From the NCBI GenBank assembly GCA_958510875.1, contig OY294067.1:197963401-198027400 (forward strand): a stretch of 64,000 nucleotides of DNA, read 5' to 3'. Below the pieces are notes generated by a model that did no database searches, had not been told where the DNA came from, and worked only from the letters and a program-made list of their open reading frames with translations. The stretch is from Endomychus coccineus. Taxonomy: Eukaryota > Arthropoda > Insecta > Coleoptera > Endomychidae. This document shows positions 1 to 11,191 of this stretch, in pieces; the stretch's first letter is position 1; every line of letters begins with the position of its first letter. The position numbers and the translations under genes are program-made.

Positions 1-659
1 TCCTGAATCGAGAATAGGCAGTTAGTGTTTGATGGGTATGCAAAAGTTTTACAATTTCGGAGGATTTTGCTATATTCCACATATAAGGGAAGTTAGCGGT
101 AGATGAGGGAGTTTGTTACTCAGTTTGAGTTGGAGAGTTCTATGAATAGCATCACTTGGATATTGTAATTATAGGAATTATGCATGGAGAGGCAAATTGA
201 ATTTCATAAGGTTCTCAGGTTGTGTGTATTAATAAGCTGTTTGTTTTCTGCTGAATAGGGAATGGAGCAGTTAAGCTAATATGTGTGCAGTGGCCGATTT
301 AAGAGTAGGCTCTAGGTAGTATAGCACAGCAAAATTGTTTGAGAAGATACAAAAACAAAAACCCAATGATCAAATATGTATTAGTTAAAACCCAACCTAA
401 CTCATATCCTTCCACTGAACAACCGGATTCATCCCGAAAATAACTTTTTGCCAGGAAAAAATTAGGAACTTGATGACATTCTGGTGGTGAAAGTTATCAA
501 TTCCGATATTCTTCTCGTTTTTCAGACATGTCAAACACAGACATTCCCAATGAATTATCATCATAGTGAACGCTGAATTGATGCTGCTAATAGAAAAACG
601 ATATTAGACAAAATGGATCGGGGAGTTTTAAAAAGACTACACATTTTTTTGGAAACTCT
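1..659. other. AT-rich non-coding stretch
   Basis: I see no reading frame, RNA gene or element terminus that I can support here. Composition is AT-rich and unremarkable. Confidence 0.4.
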
Positions 660-930
660 GCACTGGACATGAATCAACTGATAGCGAAATCCATGGAAAT
701 TCCAAATTACTGTGAATTAACAGCGCGCATCACCGTGAAAACCAATTATTTATCTATTTGACACAATAAATTCTTCTTACAACAATGAATATTTTGAAAA
801 TGCAAACTCAAACTTGACTTGACTATCATTCACTCCTCAGGTATATCGTGTTAAAAGCACTGAGCTGTAGTGGAATATTGCCTACTGAACATAGAGTGCA
901 ACACCAACTAGAGTCATATTGTCTTACATC
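660..930. repeat. Dispersed repeat, copy A
   Basis: This segment is a diverged direct copy of 2,930-3,165. The shared blocks appear in the same order: a CATGGAA/CTATGGAA block, a GTGAAAAC/GTGGAAAC block, an ACAATAAA block followed by a run beginning GCAAACT/GCGAACT, a CATTCACTCC/CATTCATTCC block, and a final CTAGAGTCATATT/CTAGAACCATATT block. No coding potential is visible. It is probably an old non-autonomous transposon or a local duplication; its ends are not sharp. Confidence 0.5.
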
Positions 931-1880
931 ACCCAGACACCCCGAAATACTCCAAACTGATACACATTCAGCGATAGAAATTTCCATATAATTCAAAGAT
1001 ATGAACTTAAGAAAAATGTCTGCACCATTCAAATACAGTGAATATATCTGCTTTTCAGTACTGTTATATAACAATTTAATATTGTTTTTATCATATATCC
1101 AATCTCGCACAAAATGAACTTTGGAATGGATATTTGTACGTTCTGTATCGACGCCATCTTGTTACATGATTTGTTATATTCATGATTTATGAATAATAAT
1201 AAGGAAAACACCTTTATTCAAAATCTCAGATAACATCTCATCAAAAATAAATTTTCTGCCATACAAAATGAAAGTGTAACATAAATTCACTTTCTGCATT
1301 ATACAATCTATCAATGTTCTGATTCTTTGTTTTCCAATGAATCTAATTTTTGTTCATATTAATACCAAAACCAGCTCAACTTCTATGAGCTATAATACTA
1401 TTAACAAAATCTGCGTCATCAAAATGATGTCAAGGATGGATCATTGGAATTAATAATTAAAACTAGTAAATTTTAAACCAATTTTTCTTGTGAGATTGCC
1501 TTATTCTAATACCTTCTTTGAATATCTCCAATGTTCACTTGCAAAACTGTTCTCGAACTGAACAAAATACGTTAGCGAAAACATAAGTCCGGTCTTGATC
1601 GTATCATTTCGTACATTCAAGATCCGGTAAGCTCTCGTTAAGGGAATTTTCAACGATCAGTGTCATTTCCTGATGTTAACTGCAATTTTAATGTGGCTTC
1701 ATCTCTCCTCCGATTTTCTGTAAGAAGAAACCATCCCTTGTTCGATTTTCTGAAAGAAGAAATCACCGTTCAAATCAGGAACAACTCCTCAAATAAGGAA
1801 CAACTGCTCAGAGAGGAAACAAACTATTGTTGAAGTTGATCCTTCTTTAGAATGAGAGAGCAGAAAAAGCTCTGAAAATT
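931..1880. other. AT-rich non-coding stretch
   Basis: Only short overlapping reading frames on both strands, none with recognisable protein features. Nothing else supported. Confidence 0.4.
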
Positions 1881-1926
1881 CTTGGCTTCCGGATGGATTC
1901 CGCGTCACAATAGCATACACAATGCC

Positions 1927-1961
1927 GACGTTTCACCAACAATTAGGAGTGGTATCTTCAG
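1927..1961 (-). ncRNA. Hammerhead-type ribozyme core in a retroelement tail
   Basis: Read on the minus strand this is CTGAAGA, a stem of ACCA paired with TGGT, then GAAACGTC. That is the order of a type I hammerhead core (CUGANGA, stem II, GAAA, cleavage triplet GUC). Stem I can form from TGCT before the core and GGCA after the cleavage site, with one G-U pair. Such minimal hammerheads are known from the terminal repeats of Penelope-like elements and from retrozymes. A related segment lies at 54,624-54,720 in the opposite orientation and shares the following GACGCGGAATCCATCCG block. The retroelement body is not recognisable here. Confidence 0.5.
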
Positions 1962-2010
1962 AGCAGGCTCGACGCTTGAACTGTTCAAAATTAGTCATCC
2001 GCGGAAGTAT

Positions 2011-2929
2011 ACTATTCGAGAGAAAAAGCTGTGTCAAAGACTTTGGCATGGTCTGTTGTGCGAAATGTCGGCTGAGCGTATTCCTGCTACTACATTGTCT
2101 ATTTTCACCGATTTAAGCAATAAGTCTACTGCGGTTTGAACCTTATTTCTTGGTGAATGCCTTTCATTCGTGATTTGGCAGAAAACACAGGGTATATTGT
2201 CTCAACCGTTGGTTAGGTCGAATTTTTACCTTAGCAACAGATGTTTCGGTAATTTGTTCGCTTTCAAAATATGCTCAGTGAAGATTTCCTTATCGAAACT
2301 TCGGTACATTTCGAATGAAATAGTTATATTAGTTGGCTGGCTGTTCATCAACCAGTTGAAACTTACATGTTTGTTTCCATGGAAATGAACGTGCCGACGA
2401 AAATTAAATTTATTGTACCAACCTATGTGAGATGTGGGATAAGCGATTGCTTCGTATTTGTAATTGAAAAATCGATGCAGCAATGCATCCAGAACCTGAA
2501 CATCTTCCAATGTTTCTCATTATACATTTATCACCTTGTGAAATTTTTCGATGTTCATAACTTGGCATATTAAGCATTAATGCATAATGGGCAACTTGAT
2601 GGAAGAGAGCAAAATAGCTACCAAACCAATTTGACAACAGCATATTTTCTAAAAGCTGAAATTATACCAATTGATTGAGATTAATATTTATATTAATGCT
2701 CTTCCACCAAAATTTCCGTAAATCTTCTCCCAATGTTTCTCAGCGTCCATAGCTTGCCAACAACGCATTTCCGCAAAACTGAAATGTCAGCAAGATTCAC
2801 CTAATTGAACGACATGGTATCCACCTGGAATAACCTTCATATAAGATTTTCAGTTATTCGGAGTGACAACCTTGGCAACAGCGCATTTTCACAAGAAAAA
2901 TGTTACCATTTGATTCCACTGAGTGCCCC
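2011..2929. other. Non-coding stretch with degenerate repeats
   Basis: Short frames only. Three weakly similar segments (near 2,625, 2,750 and 2,870) share the pattern GACAACAGC/CCAACAACGC/GGCAACAGCGC followed by ATTTTC or ATTTCC. This suggests decayed tandem copies of one repeat. Confidence 0.3.
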
Positions 2930-3165
2930 CTTTTTGGTTCAAATCAACAATGCTCATTTACTGGGCTGGTAACCTATGGAAGTTTCGAATAACTGTACAT
3001 AAACAACGCAGATTCCGGTGGAAACACACTATTCATTTGCTTAACGCAGCAGTTTTGTTACGACAATAAAATGCGAACTTGAACTATACTTTACTTTCAT
3101 TCATTCCAATCGGAGAATAACCACAGAATTCAACCCCTACTAGAACCATATTATGACGTGTATTT
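2930..3165. repeat. Dispersed repeat, copy B
   Basis: Direct, diverged copy of 660-930, with the same blocks in the same order. About 2.2 kb separates the two copies. Confidence 0.5.
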
Positions 3166-4740
3166 TGCGACTTTTCGATAAACTGCTCATTTCAAATCCT
3201 CGGGGGCCAGATTTTTCTAAAGGTTAACTCCTTTTGAAGACTTCTCCTAGGGTCTTCACCACAAGGCTTGTCACTATGCTATCTATAGATAGCCTTGTCC
3301 CTAGGGTAGCCACAGTGAAGTAAGACCAGGGCCCATTGGGCAGAAAACAGTATCAAAATTGTAAGCTTTAATTACAATTGATACCTGGTTATAACTTAGC
3401 TCGTTTGAAGATGGAGCAGAAATAATTCAATAAAACGGGGAATTCCAAATATTAAAATATATGATAATTATAACAAGTACACTTTCGGAATAATTTGTGG
3501 AATGCTATTGAACGGTATTATTTACAAAAATTCACCCAGACGGAAAATGTAAGAAAGCTCAAACGGTATATGAAAACTGTTACAACATTTCGATCCTTTT
3601 TTACGATATGTTCGGTATTTGAATTCAATTCAACGGTACGGAATCGGTTGATGAATGATTTACATTTATTATCTGCGGAAAATACAAATCAAACAGGTCC
3701 TAGAGTAATAAGCGGTGTTCGGTAATTATTCAGATGGCATTATTACTTGAAACTTAGTTAAAACGCACTACTATATATCAAACGGTTAGAATTCGATCGG
3801 ATCGGAAAATATATCGTAATGCCCAAAAATGTAAATTGTCATTTACCTTATGTAAAGTTCACAAACACAAACACGGAACACTATTGTTGATTCACAATTT
3901 AGATCTGACTTGAACTCGAATAATAATTAATCCACTTCGATTCTCATATTAATCTCACTTCAACAATACTATTTGAAAATTAAAATCACCAAAGAGCAAC
4001 TGTACTGATTCTAAATCAAAGTCACAAAATAGGATACAAAAGAGAGCGATCTGTTATCTGTCACGGCTTTTATATGTTTCTCAAAGTTCTGGTCAAGTCT
4101 GCTCCACCAATTCCTTATTTTGTGCCGAGGGTTTTTTACTTATGTCACGAACAATGCTTAAAAGTGACGCTACTTTTTAGATCTAAAATTCGCGTGCATG
4201 ATTCTCCAGTAGTTCCTCCCGGCACACTAAACGAGTGTTATCGAAGTTTTTTGGTTTTTCGCCTTTTTTATATATAAGGTTGTTCAAAACTTTGATGCAT
4301 TAACTTGCCAGACCCCGGTTTTTGCAACATATTTCATCAGAATGAATGCAATTTTTAAACGGGCTTGGTTTCGATTCATCTATTTGAATAATAACACTCA
4401 TTCGAAATTACGGAGATTTAGAAAAGTGACAATCACGGAATACACATTCGGAGTTCACGCATATCTATTGAAATAATGAACTGTTCAAACTGAGATAACA
4501 TGTCATATCCGTATTTACTGCCTGATCCAAAATAAATGATATTTCAAAATTTGGGCTCCATAACATCACCCCCTGAGTTTGGTTAAACATGAAAGAATAT
4601 GATTCTTCCATTTTTCAAGTCTCATCCGAGAATTCATACGAGAAAAAAAATCTAATACGAAGGTAAGATACCCTAACCTGACGTTAAAATTTTGCTTTCC
4701 TCCGTCGGGAACTTCGCGGAATAAAATATCTCACTTGGAA
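3166..4740. other. AT-rich non-coding stretch
   Basis: No supported gene. A perfect 14-base palindrome, CTATCTATAGATAG, lies near 3,280-3,293. The rest is low-complexity AT-rich sequence with short frames. Confidence 0.35.
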
Positions 4741-4744
4741 CATA

Positions 4745-5060
4745 AAATGAAAATTCTTCTCCGGAATGGAAATCTGCACTGCTCCTCCATGAAAATTAAA
4801 CATCTTCTTCGGAACGGAAAACAAAAACTTCTTCTTCATAACGGAAAAACTTAAAACTTCTTCTCCTTCAGAATGGAAAACTTGAAACTTCTTCTGGACG
4901 GAAAACAAAAAACCTCTCCTTTGGAAACTTGAAGACTTCTCCTTCTTTGGAAGGGAAAACTTAAAGCTCCTCTTCCTTCGGAACGGAACTTATGAACTTC
5001 TGCTTATTCAGAACGGAAAACTTAAAACTTCTTCGGACTGGAAAACTCAACTTGGGAAAA
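4745..5060. repeat. Degenerate tandem array, CTTCTTC...GGAACGGAAAAC
   Basis: About eight diverged tandem copies of a roughly 30-45 base unit made of a pyrimidine-rich CTTCTTCTCC part and a GGAACGGAAAACTTAAAA part. Spacing varies, so it looks like an old minisatellite. On the minus strand the array reads as repeated FSVxKKF-like peptides, but this follows from the repeat itself and the frame is not otherwise gene-like. Confidence 0.6.
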
Positions 5061-5396
5061 CTCCTATTGCGAGGGAGGAGAGCAGGCTCTTCAATCAAGA
5101 GCTCGGTAGTTCTAATGCCTGGTGACTGCCACCACAAATCACACCACCGTCTCCAAATCAGGCGTTGGATGGCGAGACCTTCAACGCAGTTTGACAATGC
5201 GATCATCGGCATCGACCCAAAAGAGACTTCTGATGACCCCGCCTAACCATATCTCCGATCATTTCATTCCTAACTGTGTCCTAGAACGCAGATGCGGATC
5301 GGCCGTCCATCCAGTCGGTTTCTGAAGTTTCTTCGCAGATTTTCCAGGGTGCAGGGCAAAATTGCGTAGACCTAAACCCGGAAGATTGTACAGTAT
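5061..5396. other. Slightly GC-richer segment, unassigned
   Basis: More GC than its surroundings, with overlapping short frames on both strands and no recognisable domain. It could be a relic of a transposon open reading frame. Confidence 0.25.
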
Positions 5397-6119
5397 ATGC
5401 ATATGATATTATGGTGCTTGGCTTTGTTGAGTAGTCATGCGTCCGAATCCGATTCACTTTTGAAACAGTCTATGAATAATACCAGCCCACCTGGGGAATC
5501 AATACGAGATTTTCATTGTGCGAATCTCCGTCATAAGAGTCGCTTTGGTCGACATTTAGGGCTTCGTCATCGAAGTTGTATTCCATCCGTAGGAGACAAC
5601 TCAGATTGGATCCAAACGTCGCTATCCGTTTCTCAAACCAGTAGTACCGTATACATACCGTTGAATTTGAAGGATCGAAAATCTACGTGGTATGTAGAGG
5701 AATTATGGCATGGATTACGTTATAGTTCTGGGGATGTCGAATATGGAGGAATAAATAATATTTTGAAGTCTCATCTGTTGTATGCAGCAGACTATATTTA
5801 CGTTCGAGGTAATCAAAAAGTGGATTCACTGAAGAGGATGATTCACCGTACATTTTGGGTGTATGCAATTTTGAGGGCCCTCTATGTAGAACGGGAAATT
5901 TTGAAGCTCCAAACACACACACCTGTCTCAATCATTGCACAGATAGCGAGAATTATATGTCTAGCAAACATTTTCAATATGAGTACACATAGAGAGGATG
6001 AAATCACAAATTACATTATAAAGACTTTTGCAATTCCCTCGTTGAGTGTTGACTTATGTGATTGTTATCGTGGTAGTTGTGATATCGTTTTGCATTCAGG
6101 TGTACCTCCCTCACTCTGA
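5397..6119 (+). CDS. Unrecognised 240-residue reading frame
   Basis: I do not recognise this protein. The frame is open for 240 codons, unusually long for non-element sequence here. The N-terminus (MHMILWCLALLSSHAS) is hydrophobic and ends in small residues, so it could be a signal peptide. The middle is Ser/Arg-rich, and the second half has mixed hydrophobic and charged stretches with several Cys near the end (LCDCYRGSC). No TATA box, splice site or polyadenylation signal was convincing. It may be one exon of a host gene, a fragment of an element protein, or chance. The start is only the first Met of the frame. Confidence 0.35.
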   Translation: MHMILWCLALLSSHASESDSLLKQSMNNTSPPGESIRDFHCANLRHKSRFGRHLGLRHRSCIPSVGDNSDWIQTSLSVSQTSSTVYIPLNLKDRKSTWYVEELWHGLRYSSGDVEYGGINNILKSHLLYAADYIYVRGNQKVDSLKRMIHRTFWVYAILRALYVEREILKLQTHTPVSIIAQIARIICLANIFNMSTHREDEITNYIIKTFAIPSLSVDLCDCYRGSCDIVLHSGVPPSL

Positions 6120-7829
6120 TTATCGTATGTTGTGAAAGAATACTGTATGTAATACATGCAGTTGATTATCGTGGATTTTTCCTCAATTCATTGGTTTTCA
6201 TTCGGTGCGGTTACATGTTTCCCTCTAAGGGAAGAACTTAGATAAATATGGATATGTTCAACTTGATGTGGAACGCATTCATATAGGATAATGTTCGAGC
6301 TAGGATCACAAAATTTGTTTTCATCACTTGAACTTATGGTTTATTCAGAAGTCTTATCAAATCAATTTTATCCTGATAAAATATTAAATCTCTTTGAGCT
6401 CAAAAACTTCTCCCTTGAATCCTATAAGCTCACGTGTGTATTATTCTAGAGACATGATAATGATGATACCTTCTTACCGGTGAGATATTCATACAACTCC
6501 GAGCTATCCACACGGCTACACATAGAATTATGGTTGTCTGTGTGATGAATACATCAACAGTCTCCTTCAATGGATTCCGGGCACTTATAATTCAAAGTTA
6601 TCACTATCACTCGATCGAGTCAACATTCTTTGAAGGTCTTCCTGATTAACTTAGCTTCCCGCTATGGCGATGACGATGGGATCGACATTTCCCTCCCAAT
6701 TCATCATCATTCTGATAGTCATAGTTGTATGGATGTTTATGGTATTCTTTGGAGTTTAATATTCTCTGCATATCGTCATGTTTTCGTTTTTACCCACTAA
6801 TTCCATTATAACCAATCTAAGTTTTTCTTCAACATTGGTAATGATTTTTATTGATCATAAATATATGATAATATATATAATATTTCAGATACTTCATATT
6901 ATCTGATTACAAAACTTACTTTGAACCATCTCCCAGTCGGTGTTAATTTCATTTTCAGAATTTTTGTATTGCAAATAAGCTGTGATGTTAGCATCAGGGT
7001 TCACTATTCTGCCGGACAGGTCCATCTATCATGTCAATCCTAGATTGATGGGTTCTATCAATGAGCCATCGACAGAAGAGAAGGGGATTATTCAAACTTC
7101 CTCCTCGCATGTGTACACATCGATCTGAATATTATGAGTGATGTTTCTTTATTCACATGTAATGCAGAATTAATGAATTATTGGAACTGATTTCAAAACT
7201 ACTCATCATCATGTCTTTCAATTAACCGAACTAATTTTGAAATTATTCTCCATCGTGGCTTATCAATTGATTTATGTACTACCAAATTTGACGCACTCAT
7301 TTTAAATGGCGTCATATTTTATTTTATACGTTGATTGGCTCCAATGAATTCTATTAAATTAGTTTCACCAATGTGGATTACATCATTTTAGTTATCTCGA
7401 ACGAGAATCCTTAGGATACGCCATTCCTCTTGTCCCCAAACCAATATTCTGTCAAAAACATTCAGTTCTACTTAAAAACTGACGCGTAGCAATATCACTC
7501 ACATGGAGTTAATCTAATGATTTGGGTAGTTAGAATGTGAAATGTTTCTTCAACTTCGTCTCGCAACACACCAAAGAAATTTTTTTTGAATGAAAGAAAA
7601 TGATGGCTGGTAGCTCTGAATATCAACCACTGCAGTCTTCATCTCAGACTAGAATGATTATCTCAAATTCAGATATGTTACAGAAGCAGGCGATCATAGC
7701 TCACGAACTTTGATGTGTAACAGTTGGACATGATCCACATAAGAATTGATTTTTCCGACTGAAAATAATAGAATTCACAACCTACATGACGGAACCTTCC
7801 ATTTGATACGCATAAAGCAATACTTCAAA
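6120..7829. other. AT-rich non-coding stretch
   Basis: No frame of note, no RNA gene and no element terminus that I can support. Confidence 0.4.
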
Positions 7830-8310
7830 CATACGATTCGAACATTTGACATACTTTTTGAACACATGACAGACTGAGTGACAGTTCACATACATCACAG
7901 ACGACTCGAACACATGACAGACTCCACAACAGTTCACATACATCACACACGACTTTATCACATGACAGACGCCATGACAGCTCTACAGGAAATTAAGGTT
8001 TAACGTTCATGGACCTGTGACAGACGCTATGACAGATCGTGTGACAGATGCCTCGACAGTTCACGTGACTCACGCTAATACAATTCACATGACATACGCC
8101 ATGACAGCTCACCTGTCAGGTGTGATGTCGATTGACACGTGACAGACGCCATGATGGTTCACGTGACAGACGTCATGACAGATTGCTAGGTGACAAGACA
8201 AGTGTGACGTCGATGTACATCTGGCAGACGCCAAGATAGTTCACGTGAGAGATGCCATAACAGATCTCCTCGATTGATGTGTAATACACAATGACAGTTC
8301 ACGTGACATA
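7830..8310. repeat. Degenerate TGACAG-rich tandem array
   Basis: Roughly fifteen imperfect copies of a 25-35 base unit built from CACRTGACAGACGCC and ATGACAGTTCACGTGAC-like halves. The motif TGACAG recurs every 10-20 bases. Copies near 8,020-8,180 are the most regular. No coding meaning; an old minisatellite. Confidence 0.6.
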
Positions 8311-8339
8311 TTGCAACATAGTTTTTTTTTTCGTAGAGT

Positions 8340-9204
8340 TGGGGAATCTACCATAAACGCCCCAGGGGCCGTGCTCCCATGTGTGTCGGATTCTCACAGA
8401 CAGAAACCTCTCCCCCATGAAGTAGGTTCTCCTTCCCAGAGGGAGCCCCACTGTATTGCGGTTGTTAGTGTCCCATTGTGCCCTCACATATTGCTATCTT
8501 CTCACCAGTCCAGTGTTTTCTGATTTGCTCGGGTGTGCACTGACACAGCCCATGCATGGTTGTTTATCCTTGAATGCCACAACCCCTGAATATGGGCTGA
8601 TTTACCATTCATAGTGCAGACATTTTTGTTGCATGAGGCGTGTCCGGTCAGGAATGGAATAAGATTCCGTATTTCTTGTCTTCTGAACGCCAGTAGACTT
8701 TTCACTCATTGCTGCTGGTGATCTCCCATTAGTAGCTTGAAGTGAGACATACGGGGCAGTTTCCTCCAGTAGGCACCTCGCTCTGTTTTGAGCCTTTTTT
8801 GGATCACAGATTACACTGTGGCAGGAGGAATGCCACAGGTTGATTCTGTTCCAATCAGGGGTTATCTCGCCCCCGCTTTAGCGAATGCGACTACAGTTTC
8901 AGTCCCTCCGCGTCTGGTTTTCTCAGAATCCCATACGAGTGAGATTCTGGAGATTCTATTCGGGTGCTTCACTAGTGTCGTTGTTTCTCTTACACAATCG
9001 AGTACACATTGTGAGGCGATTGTGCATAACTCCAGTGCCTTAAGCACTGCTATGCCGCTCACTATGATTGTGATTTGTCTATCCCCAGAGGCTCTTTCCC
9101 TCATAATTCGAGTACATATTGGAGTTGTGACTATTTCCGATTTGACCTCTGTTGCAAGTGTCTCTAGGTTCAAAGAAATTATTTTTCATTGGTCCACACC
9201 TTAA
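8340..9204. other. GC-richer block, possible decayed element ORF
   Basis: This block is clearly less AT-rich than its neighbours and carries overlapping frames on both strands (plus 8,788-9,204; minus 8,862-9,173). The minus-strand frame is Arg/Thr-rich (for example ETLATEVKSEIVTTPICTR) and continues with breaks down to about 8,340. That could be a decayed LINE ORF1, but I find no zinc knuckle or other diagnostic motif. Treat the assignment as a guess. Confidence 0.2.
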
Positions 9205-9311
9205 ATGCTACACTCTAAGCAAATTGACTGCCTAAACTTGACTTCTTAGTCTCAATTGTAATTCCATTCTTCAATTTTTTTCTCATTTCCATATTTCTGA
9301 TGGTGCTGTTA

Positions 9312-9935
9312 ATACAGGGAGTTCCGATATGAAATGAAAATATCTCATGGGCATATCTAGGAAGCTAAAATAAGCAAAATAGGCTCATACGTTCCGATAT
9401 TCATTTGTTTCAGAGATAATTAGGTCCTTTTTTTTAAGTTACTGAAGTTAACTTCGATGACGTTCTCCAAAATGACAATTTGAAACACGATATTAGGCAG
9501 GCAAGTGTCGTAAAAACCGACAATAATTGTGTTTCATGAGATTGTAAAAATGCCTCACAAATTCATATGCAGATGTTTGCTTATGAGTTCTGTAATGTTA
9601 GTACTATGCCCTCTAATTTTTCTGGAAGATCATTCAAACTAGAGGAAATACTGGTCGAAGAAACTTCGAATATTTGACCACGTATTATCTTCCAGAATGA
9701 TGGAGCGCCTCCCCATTATTCAAATAATATAAGAAATTTTCTAAATACCCCTTCCAGCGATGGTTCTATTTTCACAGGCAACCTGCACCCTAAGCCACGG
9801 AGATCACCGGATCTCACTCCCATAGATTTTTGTCTTTGAAGATAGATGAAGACGTTGGTTTATGCTACGGAACAGAAAACAAGGGATGCGTTAGTAGATC
9901 TCATTCTCATTGATGCAGCGTTCATTAGAGAGAAT
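9312..9935 (+). pseudogene. Decayed mariner-like (IS630/Tc1) transposase relic
   Basis: A cut-and-paste DNA transposon relic. Near 9,690-9,730 the frame reads FQNDGAPPHYSNN, the block holding the second catalytic Asp in IS630/Tc1/mariner transposases. Near 9,800-9,830 it reads RRSPDLTPIDF, the block with the third acidic residue. The conserved segment that follows is broken by stops. A TACAGGG sequence at 9,313 resembles the usual start of insect mariner-like inverted repeats, but I could not find its partner. The N-terminal half of the transposase is missing or unreadable, with frameshifts between blocks. It is related to the copy at 13,851-14,638. Confidence 0.6.
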
Positions 9936-11191
9936 CTTTGTTCACTGAAACTCGCCATAATTCAATTATCAAACGTAGTAGATAATATCTATCCTTATTG
10001 AAAGATGGTGAAATGTGAATTGAAAATACTTCGTAATAAGAACACTGAGGCAGAAAGGTAGATATGAGCATGATAAAAATGATGTAGGATGTCAGTAAGA
10101 TATTATTTCTACAATAGTTTTGGATAAAGCGTTTCATGTGAAGCTTACAAATGGAATCTAAACAACAGGGAAACTCCACAATAAAAGCTTCAACTCTCCT
10201 CTCTGTGGGTGGATTTACTCTAGGTTTTTCAGAAGCTGTGGAATGGACTTGACTGTATATTGAATAATTAAATAATAAATGCAGGAAAGCTATTATTAAT
10301 TAAAATCCCTCTTTAACAGAGCTCACATATGCTGTGTAGCTTATTGGTATTTTTCCGCCATCGATTGAATATTTTGGATGCTGAATTGTTTTCCGACAAT
10401 TAATGGAAAAGCCCTCTGTTATTATTTTCACATTGGGAGCAATTCTCTTTTTATAGGAAGAGTATTTTTATTCACGTCCGGAATGGTCGTCCAATTTCCC
10501 ATATTGAAGTAATGGTTCAGAATAACTGTCTATATAAATCTACGGCCCAACCAACCACATTTTGTTCACATTAACTCTCGTTTGAATTACGAATAACTTC
10601 ATATTATTCCATAAGCATCGAGAATATTATTATTCAAATATGAATAATATGAAAAATAAGTGTATTAATTTGTTGCCACAGCACAATTTTCGCTTAACGA
10701 AGATGATGAAGACTTTTTATAATTTGTATACTATCCAGTTACTCACACTGCATTTGATTCTTAGCCATGACATTCTCAAAAAATAAGTCATTGGTAGCTC
10801 TTACAAATCATTCTGTGCATAATTTTATTCGTATATGAATATTTTTTGCTAATTTCAATGAAATACGACTTGCGATGTCATAAACACTCCAAAGAATAAT
10901 GAACTGAATGGTGTCAGGTAGTTATTACCGTATTCCATACTTTTTCATCAGATCTTCTTATCCAAGGTAGAATCGAAGTGTCAATCAGCTTTCAGAGCTT
11001 TCACTAGAGAAAATTGTTCCAAAAATGATCATCTATTTCCGAACCAGCTTAGTTCAGAATACCCAGATGAAAATTTGTTTCAGGAAGATGAAGTTTGACA
11101 ATCCATCAATGAGGTGTTTCCAGAGAGATGAGAAGATTTAGAAGTCAGCAATATATCACTTTGTCTCTCTCATCCCTGTCTCATCTCATCT
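9936..11191. other. AT-rich non-coding stretch
   Basis: No supported gene. The far end of the mariner-like relic should lie here but I cannot place it. Confidence 0.35.

Noticed and set aside
4684..5212. Minus-strand protein with FSVxKKF repeats
   Set aside because: The peptide repeat is a direct consequence of the tandem DNA repeat; the frame breaks repeatedly and has no other gene features.
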